NCBI GenBank assembly: GCA_028023455.1
Contig: JAQFVV010000321.1
Span: forward strand, 622,001 to 686,000
Source of the DNA: Epiperipatus broadwayi
Taxonomy: Eukaryota > Onychophora > Udeonychophora > Euonychophora > Peripatidae
Length of the DNA: 64,000 nt
Reading direction: 5' to 3'
Of the stretch, positions 53,592-63,768 are shown piece after piece; the stretch's first letter is position 1; each line of letters opens with the position of its first letter. Below the pieces are notes generated by a model, which saw nothing but the letters and a program-made list of their open reading frames with translations, did not search any database and was not told the DNA's origin. A program made the translations under genes and the position numbers.

Positions 53592-53783
53592 TGTCATATT
53601 ATTATTACTATTTGCGGGATATTCCGTGTAGTTATAAAAACGATTTTAAATCTCACGCGCATTCTTATTATAATTTGAGAAAGAGAATGCTCTGAGGAAG
53701 GTACTTGATATTGTACTGAAATGTCAGCATTTAGCTTTTTTAACTACATGGAATATCCCGCAAATAGTAATAATAATATGACA
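53592..53783 (+). mobile_element. 192-bp TIR element containing a hammerhead ribozyme
   Basis: Terminal inverted repeats of about 43 bp: TGTCATATTATTATTACTAT...GTAGTTA at 53592-53634 and TAACTACATGG...ATATGACA at 53741-53783, with two or three mismatches. Between them lies a complete hammerhead core (53684-53733). No target-site duplication was recognised; (CA)n follows directly. The minimal one-base-pair stem III resembles hammerheads of Penelope-like elements, so this may be a non-autonomous or terminal-repeat derivative of such an element. No coding capacity. Confidence 0.8.
53684..53733 (+). ncRNA. Hammerhead ribozyme with GUC cleavage site
   Basis: Stem I: AATGCT (53686-53691) pairs with AGCATT (53726-53731), extended by a G-U. 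Core CTGAGGA at 53692-53698 fits CUGANGA. Stem II AG(G)UAC/GUACU, with one bulged G, is closed by UUGAUAUU. GAAA is at 53718-53721. Stem III is only A15.1-U16.1 (53721/53724) around UG. C17 is 53725, with cleavage predicted between 53725 and 53726 (GUC^A). Every conserved core position is satisfied. The very short stem III suggests weak single-copy activity. Confidence 0.8.
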
Positions 53784-54343
53784 CACACACATATATATAA
53801 ATTTACATAACAAACATTTTCAAAGAAATAAATTATAATTAATTCATTATAAGCAATATTAGGTAAAGATAAATGTAAATATGTATTTTAAAAATATATT
53901 TTTCTTAAGTTCATATTAATTCTTTCTAAAATGTCAAAATAAAAAATAATTTACTTTATTCAGAAAGATGAATATTTATTATTAAATGCTTTTAAATTAA
54001 CTTGCCCTGTCTCTGTTGGTATATTAACATTTTATGAGTGTTTCTGTTGGTATGTCCACATTTTTGAATTAACAATGGAAAAAAAAGTCTGTTTACAATT
54101 TGAACTCATATCCTTATGCTTTTTAAGAAAACTCCTCGCTATTATTATATTTGGAGAATAAAAATTTGTTAATATTGATTTCATTATTAATTAAAATAAA
54201 AATAAATATCTGTAGAATAAAATTTTGTTAATATTGATTTAACTAATATGTACTTAATTAAATTAATTAAAATAATATATATAAATTAGTAAAAACCAGT
54301 CACATGTCACATGACCTATATAGCTTGCATTAGCAATGTGTAA
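53784..54343. other. AT-rich non-coding stretch
   Basis: Nothing recognised. Confidence 0.5.
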
Positions 54344-54504
54344 TATATAAAGAGCCTACTAATAGCTCTAAACAAGCTTATTTATTTATTTTATGATAAA
54401 TGCTACAAGCTTCAGGTACTTTCTCTTGTAGCATTTATCATAAAAAATAAAAATAAAATAAAATAAATAAGCTTGTTTAGAGTTATTAGTAGGCTCTTTA
54501 TATA
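54344..54504. mobile_element. Palindromic repeat family B, copy 3
   Basis: ATATAAAGAGCCTACTAATAG...AAATGCTACAAG (54344-54408) is almost exactly complementary to CTTGTAGCATTTATCATAAA...TAGTAGGCTCTTTATAT (54427-54504), with an ~18-bp loop. AAGCTTGTTTAGAG links it to copy 2 (32330). Confidence 0.8.
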
Positions 54505-55121
54505 TATTTGTTTAATGTTTACAGAATAATAGTTTACAGGAAAATGACTGCCTTAACATTGTAAATAAACAAAGATGACTTAAAAGTGACTAGTGAAGGA
54601 AATTATTTTATTTAAATTGAAATTATATGTTTTATTTATAACTAAAAACATTATTTTTACAAGGAATACCACAATAAATTACATTAAGTTAATTAAATAT
54701 GGTTTGGTTTCCCATTTTACTGATTAGGAATCTATTAATTTGTATATTATCCGTAAGAGAGAACAAACAAGAACAACTGAGTAATAATGTTATTTAAATT
54801 AGAAAACTTAGTACATTTACATTTTTTTTTTAAATTTAATTTTATATATATATTGTTGAGACATAAATATTGGAATTTCAAATTATTCTTTTATATGCTG
54901 CTAATAATTCAATGAAGTCTTCCAGTCACTTTTAAAGAAATTTAAATATTTAGCAGACGATCATTAATAAAGATTTTTTATCATTTTCAATCTTTCAAAA
55001 AATAAATTGAAATAAAACAAATATGATTTTGATTTTAAATTTATAACAATAAATATTTTTTATATCTATTTCATTTTCTGTGTAAAATATTTATTTACAA
55101 TGCAGTTTTGAATTTATTGCA
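54505..55121. other. AT-rich non-coding stretch
   Basis: Nothing recognised. Confidence 0.5.
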
Positions 55122-55280
55122 GAAGTACTGAAATCCCCCAGCAAGCTATATGTAAACTCACCTTCTATAAACGTGAGTATAGAATGACCCCATTTTTACC
55201 AGATTGTATATAAGTTTACCATTTATTGATGTATTAACACACAGATACATTTATTAAAGGCTGGGGATTTTCAGAACTTC
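55122..55280. mobile_element. MITE-like element, 21-bp TIRs, 159 bp
   Basis: GAAGTACTGAAATCCCCCAGC (first 20 bases at 55122; 21 in total) and the inverted counterpart GCTGGGGATTTTCAGAACTT at 55260-55280 differ at two or three positions. The interior is single copy. No clear target-site duplication. Confidence 0.6.
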
Positions 55281-56434
55281 ACATTAATTTCATCTACATT
55301 CGAGTTATCAAAAAGTTATATATAAAATAAATGATATAAATGTTTCATTACATTACCATTAATGATAAAATAATTAAAATATTTAAAAAACTTAACCCAT
55401 TTAATTAAAATGAAATATTCATGTAAATAGTAAATCATATCAATCAATTCAAAATTGTCTTTAGACTGAATCTTACTTTATAAAAATTGAATATCATTCC
55501 ATGCAAAGTTATCTTGAGAATGCTTACAAATAATTCTGTAAAATTAGTTTCGTTAAAATTTTCAGTTAATCAAAATGTATGGATTCTGAACTGGGTTCAG
55601 ATTTAAATGAATATACAATTAAATGAGCTTGACTGAAAACATTGTGTTTTTATTTTAAACTCTTAGCTAAAGCTATACAGTTAACTAAAAAGGTAAAAGA
55701 TCACTGCTGGGAGGTTTGCATTAGATCCTAAAATCTAGGTGTAGTGCTCTCAGATCCAAAGGTTTCTCACTGACAAATGTCATAAGCTAGAAACTACTTT
55801 GGGGTTGTTGAATGAGTAGGCACTAAATAGGGATTTTATGCACAAACCTTGCGACCATTGATTAATCTGGCTTGTACTGGGTGGCACTACTGTATGGAGA
55901 GTTTTGCCTTTGTTATATACAAATAACTACATAGAGAGATAATGGTCTTCCTAAACATCTACATGTTTAGTTTAAACACTATCAAGAGTTGTTCTAAACA
56001 AATATAGATACTATGTAAAAACATTGTTGATGCAATTTTTTTTGTTTAAAAAAGTCTAATTGTGGTTATATGGCTGTCTTATTTTTGCTAGCATAGTTTT
56101 ATAGCTCTATTTAATTTATAAATAATGCTATAATTAATTTTTTGAAAAAAGATTACATCCAACCATTATTAAGAGGTGGAAAAATCTCATCAAAGAAAAA
56201 AAAATTTTTTTTAATCTTTTAATTTTTTTAAAAGATTACATTAGATTGTTAAATCCCCCCCCAAAAAGTAATAAATCACTAATATAATTGAATTACATTT
56301 AAACAAAAAAAAAAAAAAATTTAAAAAGGAATGAATTAATCAACAAAAGTAGTTAATTGTTTTGATTAATTTTTTAAAATAATGCTTTACAAATTTTTTT
56401 TTGCAACATATGTATATAAAGTATTTTAAAGGTT
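55281..56434. other. AT-rich non-coding stretch
   Basis: No gene recognised; long A runs near 56200-56320. Confidence 0.5.
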
Positions 56435-56739
56435 ATATTGTTATTAAGGCTGTAGAAAGGAGTTTGCTATTAACTGAAAGGAGACCCTTTGATTCCTCTT
56501 GGAGGCCTTAAAGGAACCGAGCAGGGCAAATTCCTAATGTCCACTCCATACGTTCTTGTCGTTGCAGCTGTTATTACTATATGTTTATTCATATAGTATA
56601 CGAACATGGATGGGCTGCTCACCAACACGCATTAGCCAGCGTGGTGAGTTTATTGGCTTTTTACCTCTGAGTTTAAGATCAAGAAACACCATGGTCTTTC
56701 TTCTCAGTGCCTGATAAGGCAGAATGAATGTTTGTGTAA

Positions 56740-58149
56740 ATGATAAAGATTTTTCCCAATTATACAATTATGACAGACAAAAATAAAGCATGGCCCTTAA
56801 TCCCAGGAGGCTGTAAAGTCACCAACCAAGGCAGTGGTTGGTGGCCGAAGGCGGAGGGTGCTAAGAATATCCTGGAGGTGGACCCAGGCTGCCATTTGAT
56901 GACAACTTTTTATTTAGGTACTTACAACTGCAGATCACTTTCAAGTGAAGGAAGATTGCAAGAATTAGAAGAAGAACTCTCTTATATTAAATGGGATATT
57001 ATTGGACTTTGTGAAGTTAGAAGAAAAGGTGAAGAGACAATTGATTTAAAAAGTGGACATATGCTCTATTATAAAGGCACAAATATTGGAAATACAAGTG
57101 GAGTAGGATTCATTATAAATAAAAAGTGGAAGAACAATATTGTGGAGATTGATGGTGTATCAGACAGAGTGGCAAGATTACTTATACAACTTAATAGCAG
57201 ATATCAAATGCAGATAATTCAGGTTTATGCCCCAACAAGTTCTCACAGTGATGAAGTAGTAGAAGATTTTTATATGGATGTACAAAAGGCTTTTGATCAG
57301 AGTAAACAACATTTTAAAATTGTTATGGGAGATTTTAATGCTAGAATTGGTAAACAAATGAAAGATGAAAGTGTTGTAGGTAATTTTGGTTATGGTAATA
57401 GAAATGAGAGAGGACATAGACTTGTGGAGTTTGCAGAGAAGGAAAAACTTTATATTATGAATTCTTTTTTTGAGAAAAATGTTAGAAGGAAATGGACATG
57501 GAAGCATCCAAATGAAGGTACAGCAGAATTGGATTATATTTTGACTAACAGGAAATACATATTTCAAGATTGTAATGTTCTTAATAAATTTAACACAGGA
57601 AGTGATCATCGATTAGTAAGGGGTAAGATACATGTTAATGTAAAACTAGAGAGACAAAAATTATTAAGAAAAACTATATTTACAGTTGATATTCCAAATC
57701 TTCAGAAACATTCTAATGAATTTAAATTAGAACTTACAAATCGGTTTCAAGTATTAGTAGATTTTGAACATGATTCAGATTTGAATGAAATTAATATGAA
57801 AATAACTGATACACTTTTAAAAACTGCAACAAAGATAGCTGGTAGAAAAAAGCAGCAATTGACTAATAAAATTTCTACTGAGACTAGAGAACTTATGAAG
57901 AAAAGAAAGAATATGAAGATATGCAAGAATGATGCATTAAAAAGAATTGAATATCTCGAATTTTGTAAAATGGTGCGGAAAAGAGTTGAAAATGATATAA
58001 GAAAGTATAACTGTGAACTAGCAAGAAAAACTGTAGAAGAAAATAAAAGTCTTAAGAATGTAAAACAACATTTTGGTATTGGTAGGAAATTTATATCTGC
58101 AATAAGGAAAAAGATGGAATTATTACTAAAAAGAGGGATGACATTATGA
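56740..58149 (+). CDS. RTE ORF, N-terminal part: AP-type endonuclease
   Basis: 469 codons. The exonuclease-endonuclease-phosphatase domain spans roughly residues 55-300. Visible catalytic or metal-binding residues are TYNCRSL (N63), LCEVRR (E92), VYAPTS (Y163), MGDFNARIG (D198, N200), AELDYIL (D265) and GSDHRLV (D289, H290). A lysine-rich linker (about 300-460) leads toward the reverse transcriptase. The endonuclease nicks target DNA to prime reverse transcription. The frame then runs off because one A appears to be missing from the run at 58108-58112: the downstream part of the protein continues in the other frame. The true start is uncertain; MTD at residue 11 is an alternative. Confidence 0.9.
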   Translation: MIKIFPNYTIMTDKNKAWPLIPGGCKVTNQGSGWWPKAEGAKNILEVDPGCHLMTTFYLGTYNCRSLSSEGRLQELEEELSYIKWDIIGLCEVRRKGEETIDLKSGHMLYYKGTNIGNTSGVGFIINKKWKNNIVEIDGVSDRVARLLIQLNSRYQMQIIQVYAPTSSHSDEVVEDFYMDVQKAFDQSKQHFKIVMGDFNARIGKQMKDESVVGNFGYGNRNERGHRLVEFAEKEKLYIMNSFFEKNVRRKWTWKHPNEGTAELDYILTNRKYIFQDCNVLNKFNTGSDHRLVRGKIHVNVKLERQKLLRKTIFTVDIPNLQKHSNEFKLELTNRFQVLVDFEHDSDLNEINMKITDTLLKTATKIAGRKKQQLTNKISTETRELMKKRKNMKICKNDALKRIEYLEFCKMVRKRVENDIRKYNCELARKTVEENKSLKNVKQHFGIGRKFISAIRKKMELLLKRGMTL

Positions 58150-58436
58150 AATTGGTAGAAGATTTTTATCAAGAATTATATAGTAATAAAGAACAAGTAC
58201 CTCCTATATCTATTACATCTTCCGAATTGCCCAGAATTTTAAATGAAGAAGTGAGAAATGCAATTAAATGTATGAAAAAAGGAAAGGCTCCAGGTAATGA
58301 TGGAATTATAATTGATATATTAAAAGAAGCAGGTGAAGAAACAGAAAAAATATTAGCAAAGTTATATACCAAATGTCTAAATGATAAAGATGTACCGGAT
58401 GATTGGAAGAATGCAGTAATAATATTAATATTTTAA
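58113..58436 (+). CDS. RTE ORF, central part: start of the reverse transcriptase, after the frameshift
   Basis: Continues the element's protein in the shifted frame from about 58113 (DGIITKKRDDIMKLVEDFY). It carries the RT fingers motif KGKAPGNDGI near 58276-58308. It ends at TAA 58434-58436 in a context where related elements have lysine (F-K-K-G-D), so a single substitution accounts for the stop. The methionine at 58146 is internal, not a true start. Confidence 0.85.
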   Translation, partial: DGIITKKRDDIMKLVEDFYQELYSNKEQVPPISITSSELPRILNEEVRNAIKCMKKGKAPGNDGIIIDILKEAGEETEKILAKLYTKCLNDKDVPDDWKNAVIILIF

Positions 58437-59711
58437 AAAGGTGATAAAGAAGATATTAGAAATTACAGACCTATCAGCCTTTTATCAGTTTTATATAAAA
58501 TTTTTACCAAGATAATTACAACTCGTCTACAGAGAACCTTGGATTTTCACCAACCAAGAGAACAAGCTGGATTTAAAAGTGGTTTTAGTACAGTAGATCA
58601 TATTCAAGTATTGAGAGAAGTTATAGAAAGGACAAATGAATATGAGTTGTCATTATGTTTTGGATTTGTAGATTATGAAAAGGCCTTTGATTCTATAAAC
58701 ATTTCTTCAGTGATTAAAGCATTGGATCATCAAGGTATAGATCCAGGATATTGTCATATTTTAAAGAATATTTATAAAAATGCAACAGCAACAATTAGAT
58801 TACATAATGATACTGGGAAAGTCAACATTGAGAAAGGTGTAAGACAAGGTGACTCCATATCTCCAAAACTTTTTACAGCAGTGCTGCAAGAAGTATTTTG
58901 TGGATTAAAATGGGAAACTAAAGGAGTGAAAGTAAATGGAGATTATTTAAGTCATTTAGATTTCGCAGATGATGTAGTTGTTTTTGCAAATAATGCTTCC
59001 GAGCTGCAGGAAATGTTGCAGGAGTTATCAGATGAAAGTAGGAAAGTAGGACTAAAGATAAATGTTAAAAAGACTAAAATAATGTTTAATCGATTTGCTC
59101 CAAATATGAAAATAAAGATTGATTATGATGAATTAGAAGAAGTTAAGAGTTACAAATACCTTGGTCAGATTATTAATACAGATGGAAACATAATAGAGGA
59201 AATTAATCATAGAATTAAACTTGGTTGGAGTGCTTTTGGTAGAAATAACTTGATATTAAAAGGAAATATGCCTATGTGTTTGAACAAATGTGTTTTACCA
59301 GTTCTTACTTATGGATCTGAGACTTGGACACTTAATAGAAGATCAATACAGAGACTTCAGACCACTCAAAGAAGTATGGAGAGATGTATGTTGGGAGTAA
59401 CAAGAAGAGATCGAAAACGCAATGTATGGGTAAGAGAACAAACAGGTGTTACTGACCTCATTGAAAAAATTAAAAGATTGAAGTGGAGTTGGGCTGGACA
59501 TATTGCTAGAAGAGATGATAATAGATGGACAATTGAAATTTTAAACTGGATTCCAAGAGATTGTAAAAGACCCAGAAGGAGACCACATGTAAGATGGATG
59601 GATGAAATAAGAAAATGTGTAGGGGTGATGTGGAGAAGAGAAGCTAAAGATCGGAGAAGATGGATTAAACTTGGAGAGACCTTCATCCTGCAGTGGATTG
59701 ATAATGGTTGA
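58437..59711 (+). CDS. RTE ORF, C-terminal part: reverse transcriptase palm and thumb
   Basis: In the same frame as the preceding part, beyond the stop. Motifs in order: YRPISLLSVLYKIFTKII (58463 on), EQAGFKSGFSTVDHI, motif A GFVDYEKAFDS (first catalytic Asp), motif B GVRQGDSISPKLF, motif C LDFADDVVVF (catalytic FADD at about 58962-58973), motif D KINVKKTKIMF and motif E YKYLGQIINTDG. These are followed by the RTE-type tail VLPVLTYGSETWTL and KWSWAGHIARR, with an arginine-rich region. All three catalytic aspartates are present. The methionine at 58539 lies inside the domain. It could in principle supply activity only if the upstream lesions are absent in sister copies. Confidence 0.92.
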   Translation, partial: KGDKEDIRNYRPISLLSVLYKIFTKIITTRLQRTLDFHQPREQAGFKSGFSTVDHIQVLREVIERTNEYELSLCFGFVDYEKAFDSINISSVIKALDHQGIDPGYCHILKNIYKNATATIRLHNDTGKVNIEKGVRQGDSISPKLFTAVLQEVFCGLKWETKGVKVNGDYLSHLDFADDVVVFANNASELQEMLQELSDESRKVGLKINVKKTKIMFNRFAPNMKIKIDYDELEEVKSYKYLGQIINTDGNIIEEINHRIKLGWSAFGRNNLILKGNMPMCLNKCVLPVLTYGSETWTLNRRSIQRLQTTQRSMERCMLGVTRRDRKRNVWVREQTGVTDLIEKIKRLKWSWAGHIARRDDNRWTIEILNWIPRDCKRPRRRPHVRWMDEIRKCVGVMWRREAKDRRRWIKLGETFILQWIDNG

Positions 59712-59777
59712 TAATAATGATGATGATGATTGTTATTAATGAAAAATTACAATATTTAGAAAGTAATTATAAATACA

Positions 59778-62700
59778 CAGTATCATTATCATTTCCAACT
59801 ATTATCACTTCACTGCAAAATGAAAATTTCTCCAAGTTTAATCCAGTTTCTCTGATCTTTAGCATATCTACTCCATATTGCCCCAACATATTTCTTTATT
59901 TCATCCATCCATCTTACATGTGATCTCTTTTTAGGTCTTTTAAAATATTTTGGAATTCAGTTTAAAAGTTCATTTGTTCATTCACTATCATTTCTCTTAA
60001 AAATATTTCCAGCTTAGCTTCATTTCAGTCTCTTAATCATTTTAATGATGTCACTAACACTAAACATCACATGATCACCATCTCTTATGCTATCATATAA
60101 CTGTTATTAAACAGTTATGAACCAGCCTTCTGGGATCCTTTGATTACTCTGGTTGGCATATGGTGGCATTACTGTATGGAGATTTTTGCCTGTTTAATGT
60201 CGCTAACACCTGATTGTTTTCTTATTCATGTATTTTGTTTTCAATCTTTTCTTGTTATTCCTAACATTCATCTCTCTATATTTCTGTAAGTGGTCTAAAG
60301 TCTTTGTATTATATTGCTCTCTTGTTAAGTGTACAAGTCTCAGAACCATAAATAAGAACTATTAAAACACATTTATTAAAAACCTCTCTTTTCAATCACA
60401 TAGCTATATTTCCATTTAATATTCAGTTATTTCATCAGTCTGCATTAATAAGATGATCAAGATATTTGTATTGTTAATTTCTTCATATTAATTATTATCA
60501 TCCTTTATTTTTTCTTTAGGAAAAAACCATTGAACATTACTTGAATCTTTTTAGCATTTATCTTTAGTCCTACTTTCTTAATTCCACGGGAAACATTTCC
60601 CGAAACTCTTAAGCATTGTTTGAAAAAATAATTGCTTCATCTTCAAAATCTAGATGACTTAAATAATCGCCATTTATTTTTATTTTCTTAATTTCCCATT
60701 ATTATCTACAAAATACTTTTTGGAAAACTGCTATAAAACATTTTAGAGATATGGAGTCACCCTGTTATACATCCTTCTCAACGTTAATCTTCCTACTATT
60801 ATTATATAATCTAATTATTGCTGTTCTATTTTGATAAATATTTTTGAGAATATGACAATATGATCCAATGCTTTGATCATTGAAAATTGTTTATAGAATA
60901 TAATACTTTTCACAATCTATAAAACTAAAGCATAATAGCAACTTGTATTTACTGACCCTTTCTATATTATCTCTATACTTGGGGGTGATTCTCTGTGCTT
61001 AAATCACTTTTAAATCCTGCTTGTTTTTTGATTGATTAAAATCCAAGTTCACTGTTGATAAATTATAATTATCTTGAAAAATTTTTGTATAGAATTGATA
61101 AAAGTCTGATAGATCTGTAATTTCTAATATCTTCTTTATCATCTTTTTTTAAATATTAATATTAGTACAGAATTTTTTCAATTATCTGGTTTATAGTTTA
61201 GACATTTGATAAATAATTTTAACAACAACTTTTCTGTTTCTTCAACTGCTTTTTTAAAGATATTCATTGTAATTCCATCATTACCTAGAATTTTTCACTT
61301 CTTCATAGATTTAACTCACTTCTTCATTTAAAATCCTTGGCAATTTAAAAGATGTAATAATTGTAAGAAATAATTTTTCTTGTTCTTTGTTGCTATTAAT
61401 TCTTAATCGAACTCTTTGACACACTTCATGATGGCATCTCTTTTCTTAGTAATAGTTCCACAATTTCTTATTACTGCAGAAATATGTGTCCTACCAATAC
61501 CAAGATGTTTTACACTTTGATTCTTTTATTTTCTTCTATAGCTTTTCTTGTTAATTCATAAATATATTTCGTTTTTTCTTATTAACTTTTTTTTTGTACC
61601 ATTTTATAAAATTTTAGATATTTAATCCTTAGTGAAATATTTTTATATATTTCCATATTTCTTTTTTTTTATTCATAAATTGTTTTCTCTCAGTAAAAAT
61701 TTTGTGGTCAGCTGCTTTTTTTGTACCAGCTATTTTTCTTGTACCAGTTATCTTTGCTGCAGTTCTTAATACCGTATCAGTAATCTTCCAATTAAATTTG
61801 TTCAAATCAGATCCATCTTCAAAATCCCTTAATATTTTAAAACAATTTGCAATTCCTGATTTAAATTCACTGGAATATTTCTGAAATTTAGGAATGTCAA
61901 TTGTGAATACTGTTTTTTGTAATAATTTTTGTCTGTCTAGTTTTGTATTTACATAATCTTACATTTTACTAATCAATGATCACTTCATATTTAATTTATG
62001 AAAAATATTACAATCTTGAAATACATACCTTCTGTTAGTCAAAGTATAATCCAATTCTGCTCTTTTTTATTTGTATACTTCCTTGACTATTTCGTTTTGC
62101 ATTTTTTTCAAAAAAAGTACTTATAGTTGTTGTTTTTTTCTGTGAATTCCACAAATCTATATTCTCTCTTTTTTTCTCACTATAACTAAATTTATCCTCA
62201 ATACCTTCTCTAGTATTAAAATCTCTTATGATAATTTTAAAATCTTGTTTGGTTTGATCAAAAAAGATCGTTGTATATTCTTATAAAAATCCTCTTCTTC
62301 ATCATAATGAGAAATGCTTAAACTTGAATTGTCTGCATTTGGTATCTTCCATTAAGTTGATTAACTAATTTCACCACCCCATCAGATATATTATATATCT
62401 CTACAATGTTGTTATTCCACTTTTTCTTTATAATAAATCCTACTCCATTTGTTTTTTCAATATTTTTATATTTGTAGTATAGTATATGTCCACTTTTAAA
62501 ATCAATTGTCTCTTCATATTTTTTTTAACTTCGTGAAGTCTGAAAATATCCCATTTAATATTAAATTTTTTTTCCAATTCTTGTAACTTTACTTCCCTTG
62601 GAAATAATCAGAAGTTGTAAGTACCTAAAAATAATAATCATCAAATGGCAACTTAGATATGCAATCAGGGGATTCTTAGCATACCCTGCCTTTGGCGAAC

Positions 62701-63105
62701 TATTAGTAACCTTGTTGGTAACTTCACAGCCTCCTGGAAATAAGAGCCATAATTTAGTTTTGCTTGCCATTATTGTAAATATCCATAAAAAAGTTCATTT
62801 GCACACATATTAATTTTCCTTCAAGCAACCTATCTGATATTTCAGTTATGATTTATCAGGCAACTGAGATGAAATACCATGGTGTTTTGTGATGTAAACT
62901 CAATGATAATAAACTCATCATGCTGGCTGATATTGATGAGCAACCCATCTATGTTTGTATTTTATATGAAAAATCATATAGTAATAATAGCTCCAATAAC
63001 TAGAATGTATGGAGTGTTCATAGGAATTTGTCTGGCCTCAAAGAGGAATCAAAAATTCTCCTTTCAGTTAACAACAAACTTCTTTCAGCAGTCACATTAT
63101 ACAAC
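59778..63105 (-). mobile_element. Decayed full-length RTE LINE, inverted relative to the intact copy
   Basis: On the minus strand it parallels the intact element from leader to 3' end. Leader: 62800-63105. ORF start: 62561-62770, readable as KLWLLFPGGCEVTN, against KAWPLIPGGCKVTN in the intact copy. Endonuclease: about 61900-62560. Reverse transcriptase: about 60150-61400. C-terminal ATGTAAGATGGATGGATGAA: near 59915. Numerous stops and indels. The two elements face each other 3' to 3' with only ~45 bp between, forming a ~6.7-kb imperfect inverted repeat. The 3' end of the intact copy and this one are clearly the same family. Confidence 0.85.
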
Positions 63106-63270
63106 ATAGTAAACATACACAAAACTGTGGTTAAAAAAATCAATACGGATTTTAAACAGATTTTTAATGCTGCAAAAAGCAAATGATCTATTATAAGATG
63201 CTAAAATCCAAAATAGCATTTACCTATAATGTAGAATTGCTATTTTAATATTTGATTACAAGTATAGCAT
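63106..63270. other. AT-rich spacer
   Basis: Nothing recognised between the RTE leader and the hammerhead-repeat locus. Confidence 0.5.
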
Positions 63271-63768
63271 ATATACTTTTACACTAGATGTAATTAGAGA
63301 GGATTTGAATCAAGACTTTTAAACTTCCTTTAGTCATCCACTCCATCTTATACAACTGATACCCATGAACACATGCATGCAAAAATATAAATGATACTCA
63401 ATATACATATTTCATGCTGAACCAGCTCTCATCAGTTGGTCTGGATTATCATCTTCCACTCATATATGTAATCAGTGCTCAGTTTATATTAAGATAGCAA
63501 ATCTTCAACCTTTAATAGACAGACTTTAATCTTCTCCACTCTCCAACTCTTCAGTCATTCATATCATTAAAAATTTGATGATGATATAGTCAAAGCCCTA
63601 GTTTACAGATTTTGTTGTCATATTCATATTGATTGTAAGTCACTCTGAACCCTCATATGTAGAATCTTAAGTCCATTTAAATACACAAAAGAGGACTGGG
63701 AAGAATACAGAGTGAATATGTAATATTCAAGTACAAGTATAGTATATATACTTTTAAGCTAGACATAT
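63271..63768 (-). mobile_element. Hammerhead-repeat family, locus 3, minus-strand arm (just over one unit)
   Basis: ACAAGTATAG at 63258 and 63733 gives a 475-bp period. Sequence order matches loci 1 and 2 in minus orientation. The orientation flips near 63769. More diverged than locus 2. Confidence 0.82.
63394..63450 (-). ncRNA. Hammerhead ribozyme (locus 3, minus), aged
   Basis: Minus strand: CCAA-CTGATGA, stem II GAGCT/AGCAT (one mismatch, one G-U), GAAA, ATATGTAT, A, TTGAG. Core residues are intact; the stem I outer pair is weakened by C-A. Confidence 0.7.

Larger units (their letters stand above)
56435..59735 (+). mobile_element. Nearly intact RTE-type LINE, ~3.3 kb
   Basis: One element with 5' leader (about 56435-56740), a single endonuclease/reverse-transcriptase reading frame (56740-59711) carrying one frameshift and one stop, and a very short 3' end terminating in (GAT/ATG)n microsatellite (59712-59735). 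The short 3' UTR with a simple-repeat tail and the EN-RT single-ORF layout are typical of the RTE clade. The 5' boundary is set by similarity to the inverted copy, which stops matching near 63105. Confidence 0.88.

Noticed and set aside
57178-58172. Minus-strand frames opposite the RTE
   Set aside because: Antisense shadows of the RTE coding region; the similar frame at 8617-8943 is the shadow of the decayed minus-strand RTE.
60420-60460. Minus-strand CTGATGA followed by GAAA inside the decayed RTE
   Set aside because: Stem II pairing is minimal, stem I does not pair, and the aligned sequence is ordinary RTE coding DNA.
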